64,000 nucleotides of DNA from Comamonadaceae bacterium (lineage in GTDB: Bacteria; Pseudomonadota; Gammaproteobacteria; Burkholderiales; Burkholderiaceae_C). A program made the position numbers and the translations under genes. The notes under the pieces were generated by a model. It did not search any database. It had not been told where the DNA came from and saw only the letters and a list, made by a program, of their open reading frames with translations. How positions within the stretch are numbered: position 1 is the stretch's first letter; each line of letters starts with the position of its first letter. Location of the stretch: positions 1-64,000 of the forward strand of contig JAAFIW010000017.1 of NCBI GenBank assembly GCA_013297875.1, in the 5' to 3' direction. This document shows, piece after piece, positions 8,894 through 16,187 of this stretch.

Positions 8894-8992
8894 CGTCATT
8901 CCCGCGCAGGCGGGAATCCATCGGTGGTGGGGAACAACATTTTTTTCTTGCAATGTGCACGCGCCTGGATTCCCGCCTGCGCGGGAATGACG
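8894..8992. repeat. REP-like inverted repeat (CGTCATTCCCGCGCAGGCGG family), copy 1
   Basis: A 27-bp arm beginning CGTCATTCCCGCGCAGG is repeated in inverted orientation 98 bp later, ending GCGCGGGAATGACG. Each arm is itself partly palindromic (CCCGCGCAGGCGGG). A second copy with the same arms is at 13206-13304. It sits between two genes of the same strand and could form a long mRNA hairpin. Confidence 0.85.
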
Positions 8993-9006
8993 AATCAGGG
9001 GTTGAG

Positions 9007-9702
9007 TCATACAACCTTCACCGTCAGCGTCTCCAAACCCGCCACCGTGCCCACCATCACGTCCCCTACCACCACCGCAGCCACACCTTCAGGCGTGCCG
9101 GTGTAAATCAAATCGCCCGGCTGCAGTTCCCAAGCCGCAGACAGGTGCTCGATGGTTTCGCCAATGTTCCAGATCAGCTTGCTCACGTTGCTGCGCTGCC
9201 TGTCAACACCGCCCACCTGCACTGCAATCTCGGCCTGGGCCACATCGGGCACCTGCGCGGCGGGGGTGATCGGCCCAATCGGTGCGGACTGGTCAAACGC
9301 CTTGCCTATGCACCAGGGTCGGCCCTGTTTTTTCATCTCGCCTTGCAGGTCGCGGCGCGTCATGTCCAGGCCCACGGCGTAGCCAAAAATGTGCTTGTGG
9401 GCATCCGCCGCTTGGATATGGCTGCCACCGGTGCCAATGGCCACCACCAGTTCGATTTCGTGGTGGAAATTTTTGGTGAGTGTGGGGTAGGCAATCTGAC
9501 CGGTCTGGCCTGCTTCCACCGGCACCACCGCATCAGCCGGTTTCAGAAAGAAAAACGGCGGCTCGCGGCCGGTAAAGCCCATCTCTTTGGCGTGCTCTTC
9601 ATAGTTGCGGCCCACGCAGTACACGCGGCGCACCGGAAAGCGAGCGGCGCTACCCACGACAGGCACCGAGACAACAGCGGCAGGTGAAAAAACAAAGCTC
9701 AT
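9007..9702 (-). CDS. nagK: Fumarylacetoacetate hydrolase family protein, likely fumarylpyruvate hydrolase
   Basis: The 231-residue protein starts MSFVFSPAAVV and shows the FAH fold: VYCVGRNYEEHAKEMG, FFFLKPADAVV, the metal-site glutamates in NFHHEIELVVAIG, then GYAVGLDMTRRDLQ and ELQPGDLIYTGTPEGV. It should cleave fumarylpyruvate to fumarate and pyruvate, the last step of the gentisate pathway. Its ATG overlaps the stop of the gentisate dioxygenase gene by four bases, which supports that substrate over other FAH-family substrates. The isomerase for the middle step is probably the gene at 20081. Confidence 0.9.
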   Translation of the reverse strand: MSFVFSPAAVVSVPVVGSAARFPVRRVYCVGRNYEEHAKEMGFTGREPPFFFLKPADAVVPVEAGQTGQIAYPTLTKNFHHEIELVVAIGTGGSHIQAADAHKHIFGYAVGLDMTRRDLQGEMKKQGRPWCIGKAFDQSAPIGPITPAAQVPDVAQAEIAVQVGGVDRQRSNVSKLIWNIGETIEHLSAAWELQPGDLIYTGTPEGVAAVVVGDVMVGTVAGLETLTVKVV

Positions 9703-10760
9703 GAAATCAACCTTTCTTCTTTGTGAATGCCCAGTGCCTCGTGCACCGGGCGGTCGGAGTAACTGAACAGCATGCAGCCTTCGGTGGACGTCAAGCGTAG
9801 CGTGTACCACGAGGGCACAACGAAATGGTCGCGCGGCTCGAAATGGAATTCTGTCTGGCTGGAGGCCGACTCAATGTACGCAGTGCCCGCACCCCGCACC
9901 ACGCTGAACACCGTGCCGTCGGTTTGCCGGTAAGGCCTGCCCGCAAAGCCCTTGGGCAGCAGTTGCATGAAGGTGCCCATGGTGAGCATGGGCCAACCAC
10001 CGGTCAGTGGGTTGGTGTAGCGCAGCTTGAAACCGTCCCAGGCATCAACCGGCTCGAACCGCTGCATTTTTTGTAGCGCCCGCAGCACGTGTTGAAAGGG
10101 GTAGCTGAAGATGGGGCTGGTCGCGCCGTAGGGGCTGGCGGCACGCACCGGGGCCATGTTGTGGCCGTAGCGGGCAAAGCTTGCGCCTTCCGGGCGAGAG
10201 ACTTCTTGCGATGGGCGCGTGTCGTTCTCGGCAAAGCCAGCGTCGAAAAAGCGCAGCATGGGAATGTCTAGCCCATCGAGCCAGACCATCGGCTCGTCGC
10301 CGTCGTGTCCGTGGTCGTGCCAGGTCATGCTGGGCGTGATGATGAAGTCGCCCGGCTGCATGGTGGTGCGCTCGCCGTCCACCGCGGTGTAAGCCCCCGA
10401 ACCACTGACGATGAAGCGCAGTGCGCTTTGCGTGTGGCGGTGGCTGGGGGCCACTTCGCCGGGCAGGATGAGCTGCAAACCGGCGTACAGCGACTGGGTG
10501 ATGCAGCTATGGCCGCGCAGTGCGGGGTTTTCCAGAATCAGCACCCGGCGCACGGCTTCTTCTGCAGTGATTAACTGCGCTGACCCAAGTAAATACGGCT
10601 CAAGCAACTCATATTTCCATAGCGCTGGTACGCAGGGTGAGTTGGGCTGTGGCGGCACCAGGGCGTGCAAAACCTCCCACAGTGGGGTCAGGTTCAGCGG
10701 GCTGATGGCGTCGTAGAAAGCCTGGCGGCTGGCTTGAATCTCGCTGGAAATGTTTTTCAC
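9699..10760 (-). CDS. gtdA: Gentisate 1,2-dioxygenase
   Basis: The 353-residue protein is a bicupin. The first cupin carries the iron-binding motif PSHRHTQSALRFIVSGSG and later PSMTWHDHGH. The second cupin spans ~250-340 with SVVRGAGTAYIE and DHFVVPSWYTLRL. Family members open gentisate (2,5-dihydroxybenzoate) between the carboxyl and hydroxyl carbons to give maleylpyruvate. The start is GTG and overlaps the upstream oxidoreductase stop by four bases, so at least three genes are translationally coupled. Length and motifs match the family well. A 1-hydroxy-2-naphthoate or salicylate dioxygenase is a less likely alternative. Confidence 0.92.
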   Translation of the reverse strand: MKNISSEIQASRQAFYDAISPLNLTPLWEVLHALVPPQPNSPCVPALWKYELLEPYLLGSAQLITAEEAVRRVLILENPALRGHSCITQSLYAGLQLILPGEVAPSHRHTQSALRFIVSGSGAYTAVDGERTTMQPGDFIITPSMTWHDHGHDGDEPMVWLDGLDIPMLRFFDAGFAENDTRPSQEVSRPEGASFARYGHNMAPVRAASPYGATSPIFSYPFQHVLRALQKMQRFEPVDAWDGFKLRYTNPLTGGWPMLTMGTFMQLLPKGFAGRPYRQTDGTVFSVVRGAGTAYIESASSQTEFHFEPRDHFVVPSWYTLRLTSTEGCMLFSYSDRPVHEALGIHKEERLIS

Positions 10761-12112
10761 ACGCTGTCTCCCAAAAACGTGCCATCGGCTCGCAGACGCG
10801 CTTGCAGTGACGCCACATCGGTCTGCGCAAACGAAGCGCCATCACCCAACGCCGCCGCCGCCGTGCCCGCTGCTTGGCCCATCACAAAGCAAGCGCCACT
10901 GGCACGTGCGGCAGACTGGCCCTCGTGCTCCATGGATGCGCAGCGCCCGGCCACCAAAAGGTTGCTCACGGTTTGCGGCACCAACATGCGCCAAGGCAAG
11001 TCGTTGTAACCGCGCTGGGTATCGGTGGGAAAGTGCCAATCGATGCGCCCAGCGTTGTGCAGTTCCATCGGCCAGGCGTTCACGCCGATGCGGTCGTCAA
11101 ACCGGGCCGAGGTCAAGATGTCTGCTCCGGTCAGCCGGTACAGGCCGTGGACGCGGCGGCTCTCGCGTATGCCCACTTGCGGCGCGATGTCGACGATGGA
11201 CGAGTTCTCAAAGCCCGGCACTTCATTGCGTAAAAATCGAAAGTACTCGGCGACCTGCCTGCGGCCTTCCAGCTCACCATCGCTCAACTGCTGGGCATCG
11301 GTGGCGTCCATCGCCAGGCCTTGCGCATTGCAGATTTGCGTGACGTTGGCACGCCATTCGCTGGGATTTTTTTGCGGTCTGAGAATCGCGCCGTCACGCG
11401 GAAACCTGTATTTGCCGGGGGTGTGGGTGCGGGTGGCGTCCATCAGCGTGTTGATGGCCTTGAACTCGCCCACCGCCGCCAGGGCTTGCGCCGCATCCAC
11501 ATGCCCCACGCGAAACATGGTTGTGGGAAACAGCGCGCTGCCCGCACCGTCGCCCAGCGCGTAGGGCACACCGGCAAAGTGCGCCACATCGGCATCACCC
11601 GAGCAATCAATAAAGGCCTTGGCACGGATGGCCTGACGGCCAGACTTGGTCTCCACCACCAGCGCCTTGATATGCGCACCGTCCATCAGCACCGCACTGG
11701 CATAGGCATGAAACAGCAGCTTCACGCCAGCCGACACCAGCAACTGATCCGCCGCGCACTTGTAGGCCGACACGTCATACGAGCGCACGCGGATGCGCCC
11801 CTGCATGCCGTCTTGCGGCTGGTTCAGGCCGCCCAGCGCGTCAATGCGCGCCAGCAAGTCATCGACCATGCCGTGCACCACTTGTTGCATCTGCCCTTGG
11901 TGCACGCCATACAACCCCGCAAAGTTGGTCACGCCACCAGCCGTGCCCATGCCGCCCAGAAAACCATAGCGTTCCACCAGCAAGGTGCGGGCACCGTGGC
12001 GTGCGGCGCTCACGCTGGCGGCCAGACCGGCCGGGCCACCGCCGATCACCACCACGTCAAACTCGCCAAAGACGGGCAGGGTGCGAGCCGGTTCGTGAAC
12101 GCTATCGCCCAA
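10757..12112 (-). CDS. FAD-dependent oxidoreductase
   Basis: The 451-residue protein begins with a Rossmann dinucleotide-binding motif (VVVIGGGPAGLAASVSAARHGA) and carries LVERYGFLGGMGTAGG and FIDCSGDADVAHFAGVP, typical of the FAD_oxidored family (PF12831). The C-terminal LLVAGRCASMEHEGQSAARA is also family-typical. It is neither a standard flavin monooxygenase nor a ring hydroxylase. Translational coupling to gentisate dioxygenase suggests it prepares or oxidises a precursor of gentisate, but the reaction is unknown. The likely start is TTG 12112, three bases after the stop of the upstream Bug receptor gene. Confidence 0.85.
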   Translation of the reverse strand: MGDSVHEPARTLPVFGEFDVVVIGGGPAGLAASVSAARHGARTLLVERYGFLGGMGTAGGVTNFAGLYGVHQGQMQQVVHGMVDDLLARIDALGGLNQPQDGMQGRIRVRSYDVSAYKCAADQLLVSAGVKLLFHAYASAVLMDGAHIKALVVETKSGRQAIRAKAFIDCSGDADVAHFAGVPYALGDGAGSALFPTTMFRVGHVDAAQALAAVGEFKAINTLMDATRTHTPGKYRFPRDGAILRPQKNPSEWRANVTQICNAQGLAMDATDAQQLSDGELEGRRQVAEYFRFLRNEVPGFENSSIVDIAPQVGIRESRRVHGLYRLTGADILTSARFDDRIGVNAWPMELHNAGRIDWHFPTDTQRGYNDLPWRMLVPQTVSNLLVAGRCASMEHEGQSAARASGACFVMGQAAGTAAAALGDGASFAQTDVASLQARLRADGTFLGDSV

Positions 12113-12115
12113 CGC

Positions 12116-13123
12116 TTACTCTACCTTGATGTTGCGCATGGCAATGATGCCGCCCATGATGGACAGCTCCGACTTCACCCGTGCCTTCAGCACCTCGGGC
12201 GTGCTGCCCACCGCGCGCCAACCCTGGTTGAACAGGCGCTGGCGGGTCTCGTCTTGCTTGATGAGTTGCGGCACCTCGCTGGCCAGGCGCGCCTGTGCAG
12301 CACCCGACAGATTGGCCGGGCCGACCAAGGCCGTCCACACCTCCAGCTCAAAACCGCGCAAACCGGCATCTGACAAGGGCGGCAGCTCGGGCACCAGTGC
12401 GCTGCGGCCCGAACTGGTCACACCAATGGCTTTGAGCTTGCCCGCTTTCACCTGCGGCATGGCCACGCCAGGCGGTACCAGCGCCATTTGCACCTGCCCG
12501 CCCAGCATGGCGGTGACCACGGCCGGGTTGCCGGCATAGGGCACGTGAACGGCCGACACGCTGCCCACTTTGAGCTTCAGATACTCCATACCCAAGTGCC
12601 CCACCGAGCCCACGCCCACCGAGCCGTAGTTCCATTTGTCGGCCCCATTGCGCGCGGCATCGAAAAACGCGGTTCCGTCTGGCTGGTTGGGCGTGGTGAC
12701 CAGCACCAAGGGCGCTGTTGTCAGCAGGGAAATCAGCGAGAAGTCTTTTGCTGGGTCGTACGGCAGCTTGCTGTACAGCATCTTGGCCGAGGTCAGATTG
12801 CCATTGATCACCACGCCAAATGTGTGGTCGTCGGTGGCTTTGGCCACCGCGTCGGCCGCGATGTTGCCCGACGCACCAGGCCGGTTTTCGACCACCACCG
12901 GTTGGCCCAAGGCTTTGGACAGGGGCTCGGCCAGGCTGCGCGCCGCCATATCGGGCGTAGAGCCGCCGGGGAAGCCCACGATCAGCTTGATGGGCTTGGT
13001 CGGCCATGCAGGGGCGGTTGTTGAGGCTTTCTGGGCTGCAGCCCAGGGAAATACTGCTGAAGCAGCTATGAAAAGTGTAGTGGCCAACAGGGTACGGCGG
13101 GTACTGAGACGGTGTGCTTTCAT
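12116..13123 (-). CDS. Tripartite tricarboxylate transporter receptor (Bug family)
   Basis: The 335-residue periplasmic binding protein has an N-terminal signal peptide ending near WAAAQ. The Bug fold follows: WPTKPIKLIVGFPGGSTPDMAARSLA, VVVENRPGASGNIA, then WNYGSVGVGSVGHLGMEYLK and VPYAGNPAVVTAMLGGQVQ. It binds an aromatic or dicarboxylic acid. No tctA/tctB permease genes are present, as is usual for orphan Bug genes. It heads the gentisate operon. Residues about 15-28 of the signal peptide (TTLFIAASAVFPWA) are encoded by a copy of the 41-bp dispersed repeat. Confidence 0.93.
   Translation of the reverse strand: MKAHRLSTRRTLLATTLFIAASAVFPWAAAQKASTTAPAWPTKPIKLIVGFPGGSTPDMAARSLAEPLSKALGQPVVVENRPGASGNIAADAVAKATDDHTFGVVINGNLTSAKMLYSKLPYDPAKDFSLISLLTTAPLVLVTTPNQPDGTAFFDAARNGADKWNYGSVGVGSVGHLGMEYLKLKVGSVSAVHVPYAGNPAVVTAMLGGQVQMALVPPGVAMPQVKAGKLKAIGVTSSGRSALVPELPPLSDAGLRGFELEVWTALVGPANLSGAAQARLASEVPQLIKQDETRQRLFNQGWRAVGSTPEVLKARVKSELSIMGGIIAMRNIKVE
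13041..13081 (-). repeat. 41-bp dispersed element inside the Bug signal peptide
   Basis: On the minus strand: ACTAC, seven bases, ATAGCTGCTTCAGCA, seven bases, CCTGGGC. It is read in sense frame 1. The consensus TTGA is TTCA here, which removes the in-frame TGA stop. Confidence 0.9.
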
Positions 13124-13205
13124 GGTGCAACTCCAGCGAAATGAACAAGCGGCAAGCGTACCCGAGGGGCTGGGCTGATGTGGACATGCGACGAATTCAA
13201 AAATC

Positions 13206-13304
13206 CGTCATTCCCGCGCAGGCGGGAATCCATCTTGGCCAGATCAACACACAGGTTCACTGCGTGCTCCTCGCGCCTGGATTCCCGCTTCCGCGGGAAT
13301 GACG
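13206..13304. repeat. REP-like inverted repeat, copy 2
   Basis: The same arms occur as at 8894-8992 (CGTCATTCCCGCGCAGG and CGCGGGAATGACG), with a different 45-bp centre. It lies between the Bug gene and the divergent marR gene. The right arm has one change (CTTCCG for CTGCG). Confidence 0.85.
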
Positions 13305-13335
13305 GTCAATAGGCATGGACACATCAAGTTGAAAA

Positions 13336-13353
13336 TAATAAGCATACATATTA
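13336..13353. promoter_or_regulatory. Possible MarR operator
   Basis: TAATA, eight bases, TATTA forms an AT-rich inverted repeat about 54 bp upstream of the marR start, the size and composition typical of MarR-family operators. It is inferred from sequence symmetry only. Confidence 0.35.
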
Positions 13354-13406
13354 ATTTCACCCAACCCTCCACACAACTGGGGCAAACCCGTCGCTACACT
13401 GGCTGC

Positions 13407-13850
13407 ATGCCCAAGAGCTTTGATTTTGAACACGCCCCCGGCCACCTGATCCGCCGCGCCCACCAGCTGGCGGTGGCCATCTTCATGGAAGAAACGGCGG
13501 GCTTTGACATCACGCCCGTGCAGTTCGCCATCCTGAATGCGCTGATTGACGACCCCGGCGAAGACCAGGTCACGCTGGCCAAGCGCGTTGCGTTTGACGC
13601 CGCTACATCCGGCTCGGTGATCACCCGCCTGGAATCCAAAGGCCTGATCCGCCGCGAGCCCGATGAGGCTGACAAGCGCCGCAAGCTGCTGTGGATCACG
13701 CCAGAAGGAGAGCAGGCGGCTTTGGGTATGAAGCGGGCGGTGGCCAAAGCCCAAAAACGTGTGCTAGCACCGCTGGATGCGGTGCAGCGGGAGCAGTTGG
13801 TGGGGTTGCTGCAGCAGATGGTGGCTGGGCTTGAGCCTGATGACAGATGA
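13407..13850 (+). CDS. MarR family transcriptional regulator
   Basis: The 147-residue protein starts MPKSFDFEHAPGHLIRRAHQ. It has the MarR winged-helix core: DITPVQFAILNALID, QVTLAKRVAFDAATSGSVITRLESKGLI, and the wing RREPDEADKRRKLLWITPEG. It is transcribed divergently from the Bug/gentisate operon and probably represses it in the absence of an aromatic acid. The last codons (DDR and stop) lie in an ATGACAGATGAC repeat that continues downstream. Confidence 0.92.
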   Translation: MPKSFDFEHAPGHLIRRAHQLAVAIFMEETAGFDITPVQFAILNALIDDPGEDQVTLAKRVAFDAATSGSVITRLESKGLIRREPDEADKRRKLLWITPEGEQAALGMKRAVAKAQKRVLAPLDAVQREQLVGLLQQMVAGLEPDDR

Positions 13851-13942
13851 CTTGCCGCTGGCGCGGCTAGATGACAGATGACGGCGGCTGGTGTTCAGTC
13901 ATCTGTCATCGCAGCCCGCAGGGCGCGTCATTTGTCATCTGA
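13839..13942. repeat. Cluster of ATGACAGATGAC 12-mers with GC-rich spacers
   Basis: Two direct copies (13839, 13870) are followed by inverted copies (GTCATCTGTCAT and a variant GTCATTTGTCATC). The spacers are GC-rich and partly palindromic. The cluster covers the 3' ends of both marR and the convergent ABM gene, supplying their last codons and stops. The same 12-mer cluster is found at 61778-61852. Confidence 0.75.
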
Positions 13943-14236
13943 CTTGGCCACCAACTCAAAGTGCTCCACCACCGGCGGCACCGCAAAAAACGGCCCCACG
14001 ATGGCGCGCCATTGCGCGAACAGCGGGCCTTGGCGAAAGCCTACGGTGTGGTCTTCCAGCGTGGTCCAGAAGATTTGCAGCACGTAGCGCTCGGGCGATT
14101 CAATGCCCTTGTTGACCTTGAAACCTTCAAAGCCTTTGGCAGTGGAGGCCACGGTGGCAATGCCGCGCTGGATGGCTTCTTCAAACGCGGCTTGCTGGCC
14201 GGGGTGGATGCGGATGTCGGCGATTTCCAGAATCAT
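13928..14236 (-). CDS. Antibiotic biosynthesis monooxygenase (ABM) domain protein
   Basis: The 102-residue protein is a single ferredoxin-like ABM domain: MILEIADIRIHPGQQAAFEEAI, STAKGFEGFKVNKGIESPERYVLQIFW, and DHTVGFRQGPLFAQWRAIVGPFF. Members act as small cofactor-free oxygenases or unknown-function dimers. Its ATG overlaps the radical SAM gene stop by four bases and has GGAG upstream. It is the last gene of the Rieske operon. Its C-terminal SDDK comes from the ATGACAGATGAC repeat cluster. No substrate can be assigned. Confidence 0.85.
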   Translation of the reverse strand: MILEIADIRIHPGQQAAFEEAIQRGIATVASTAKGFEGFKVNKGIESPERYVLQIFWTTLEDHTVGFRQGPLFAQWRAIVGPFFAVPPVVEHFELVAKSDDK

Positions 14237-15837
14237 GGGGTCTCCTGTGTGGGTTGAACGTTGATTGTCACCAGGCTGCGAGCCTGTCGCTTTGCGCCAT
14301 GACGCGCTGGGTTTTTGGGTTTGGTCAGCAAGCGTTGTTGTGCATGGCCGATCAAACACTGCGGCAGTGTGCTCACTCCGCGCTGCCAGTCGGCGGCGAT
14401 CGCTTCTCTGGCTACAGTTTCCCCTTCGCTGCGCAGCAAGAATTCAAACAAAAAGTCCAGCAGCTTTTCGGCGGCAAACGCATGCGTTTTGCCGCTCTCG
14501 GCCCACAGCCAATCTGAGAACGACAGGAAGCGATGGAATGGCGACTGGCCCGCCAAATCCAACGCCAACAGCAATGCCAGCGCATTCGGATACTTGCCAG
14601 AATTGGCTACCAATTCCCAGTAGCGCGCCATGCGGCCGATGCGCTGCATGGTGGCAAAGGCTATCGTCGAGGTTTGCAACACCACATAGGGTGGCTCCGG
14701 GTCAAATACCATTTCAAACTCGCGGGTGTGGCGAATGATGGGTGTGCCGCGCAGCCGCTTGAGCATGCCAAATTGCACCTCGTGCGGCTTTAAGCGAACC
14801 AGTTGGTCAAAGCTTGCGGCAAAGCTAGAAAGCGTTTCGCCCGGCAGGCCAAAAATCAGATCGGTGTGCAAATGCGCTGGACTTTCGTTGACCAGCCAGG
14901 CGATGTTGGCCAGGGTTTTGGCCTCGTCTTGCCGGCGGCTGATGCGCTGTTGCACCTCTGGCGTGAAGGTCTGAACACCCACTTCAAACTGCAGTGCGCC
15001 CGGTGGAAACTGCGCGATCAAGGCTTTCAGGCGATCGGGCAACACGTCGGGCACCACCTCGAAATGCACAAACAGCTCTCTTTTATTGGCCAGTTCATCC
15101 AGGAAAAACTGCAGGATGCGTGCGGAGGTGTCGATCTTCAGATTGAAGGTGCGATCCACAAATTTGAAGTGTTTGGCCCCGCGTTTCACCAAGCCGCGCA
15201 TCTCGGCCAAAAACGCGTCCAGATCAAATGCCCAGGCTGTTTTGTCCAGCGAGCTCAGGCAAAACTCGCACTTGAACGGGCAACCGCGCGAGGCTTCCAC
15301 ATACAAGAGCCGGTGGGCCAAGTCGGCGCTGGTGTATTCGGCGTAGGGCAGGGCGATCTCGTTCAACTCTGGCTGAACGCCCGCGATGATTTTGGGTAGC
15401 ACGGCACGCTGCGTGGGGCTGCCATCCAACAGCGTGGCGCACAGCCTGGCAAAGCTTACGTCGCCCCAGCCGGTGATGGTGTGGTCAGCCAACTGGCAAA
15501 TGTCCTGGTCGTCGGTTTCAAAGCTCACCTCCGGCCCGCCCAGCACGATGGTGATCTCGGGTGCCAGGCGTTTGAGCAGGCGCACCACCTGGGTCGTTTC
15601 CACCACGTTCCAGATGTAGACGCCAAAGCCGATGATCTTGGGCCGTTGCGTCGCATCGGTGCCCAACAAATCAGCAGCAATGTCAACCGGCCTGCGCTCG
15701 ATCACATATTCGCGCAAGCCCGTGCGCGCGCGCAGGCCCGGCGCGCCATGACGATCCAGATTCGCCAGCAAACAGCGCAGGCCCAGGCTGGCGTGGATGA
15801 ACTTGGCGTTGAGCGTGGCCAGCAGGATGTCGGGCAT
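14233..15837 (-). CDS. B12-binding-type radical SAM protein (DUF4080-like)
   Basis: The 534-residue protein has an N-terminal cobalamin-binding-like Rossmann domain (DILLATLNAKFIHASLGLR to IVLGGPEVSF). The radical SAM core follows, with the iron-sulfur motif CPFKCEFC and then LIFGLPGETLSSF. The C-terminal region (RMARYWELVANSGKYPNALALL, SPFHRFLSFSDWLW) resembles DUF4080. Such enzymes are widespread but lack an assigned substrate. The gene is 6 bp after the ferredoxin gene and overlaps the ABM gene, so it is co-transcribed with them. Whether it belongs functionally to the Rieske pathway is uncertain because this family also occurs alone. Confidence 0.88.
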   Translation of the reverse strand: MPDILLATLNAKFIHASLGLRCLLANLDRHGAPGLRARTGLREYVIERRPVDIAADLLGTDATQRPKIIGFGVYIWNVVETTQVVRLLKRLAPEITIVLGGPEVSFETDDQDICQLADHTITGWGDVSFARLCATLLDGSPTQRAVLPKIIAGVQPELNEIALPYAEYTSADLAHRLLYVEASRGCPFKCEFCLSSLDKTAWAFDLDAFLAEMRGLVKRGAKHFKFVDRTFNLKIDTSARILQFFLDELANKRELFVHFEVVPDVLPDRLKALIAQFPPGALQFEVGVQTFTPEVQQRISRRQDEAKTLANIAWLVNESPAHLHTDLIFGLPGETLSSFAASFDQLVRLKPHEVQFGMLKRLRGTPIIRHTREFEMVFDPEPPYVVLQTSTIAFATMQRIGRMARYWELVANSGKYPNALALLLALDLAGQSPFHRFLSFSDWLWAESGKTHAFAAEKLLDFLFEFLLRSEGETVAREAIAADWQRGVSTLPQCLIGHAQQRLLTKPKNPARHGAKRQARSLVTINVQPTQETP

Positions 15838-15843
15838 GCGGAC

Positions 15844-16179
15844 TTAGTGTTGACTGGCTGGCAAATCGACTGTAAGGCCATCCAGCGCAGGCGTGAGCGT
15901 GATCTGGCAGCTCAGGCGGCTGTTGGGCTGGCGTGGTGTGGCGGTGAAATCGAGCATGGCCAGTTCGTCGCTTGACGGGGGTGGCAGCTGGCTGGCGTGG
16001 GGCTCGCGCACAAACACATGGCAGGTGCCGCAGGTCATCAGGCCGCCGCAATCGGCTTCTATGCCTTTGACGTTGTGGGCGGTGGCCGCTTGCATCAGGG
16101 TTTGGCCGGTTTTACAGTCAAATGTGCTGTTCGCCCAGGAATTATCTGCTGGAGCAGCTATGAAATTGATAGTGATCAT
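15844..16179 (-). CDS. [2Fe-2S] ferredoxin
   Basis: The 111-residue plant-type ferredoxin has the cluster ligands in DCGGLMTCGTC (C-x5-C-x2-C) plus a distant LSC near residue 90. It should pass electrons to the Rieske oxygenase of the same operon. No reductase gene is present. It starts at ATG 16179, 8 bp after the glutamine-synthetase-like gene. Residues 2-15 (ITINFIAAPADNSWAN region) are specified by a 41-bp dispersed repeat, so the first beta hairpin of the fold is repeat-derived or interrupted. Confidence 0.92.
   Translation of the reverse strand: MITINFIAAPADNSWANSTFDCKTGQTLMQAATAHNVKGIEADCGGLMTCGTCHVFVREPHASQLPPPSSDELAMLDFTATPRQPNSRLSCQITLTPALDGLTVDLPASQH
16133..16173 (-). repeat. 41-bp dispersed element inside the ferredoxin gene
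   Basis: On the minus strand: ACTAT, seven bases, ATAGCTGCTCCAGCA, seven bases, CCTGGGC. It is read in sense frame 1 as TINFIAAPADNSWA. TCCA replaces TTGA, which avoids a stop codon. Confidence 0.92.
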
Positions 16180-16187
16180 GGCGTGGA

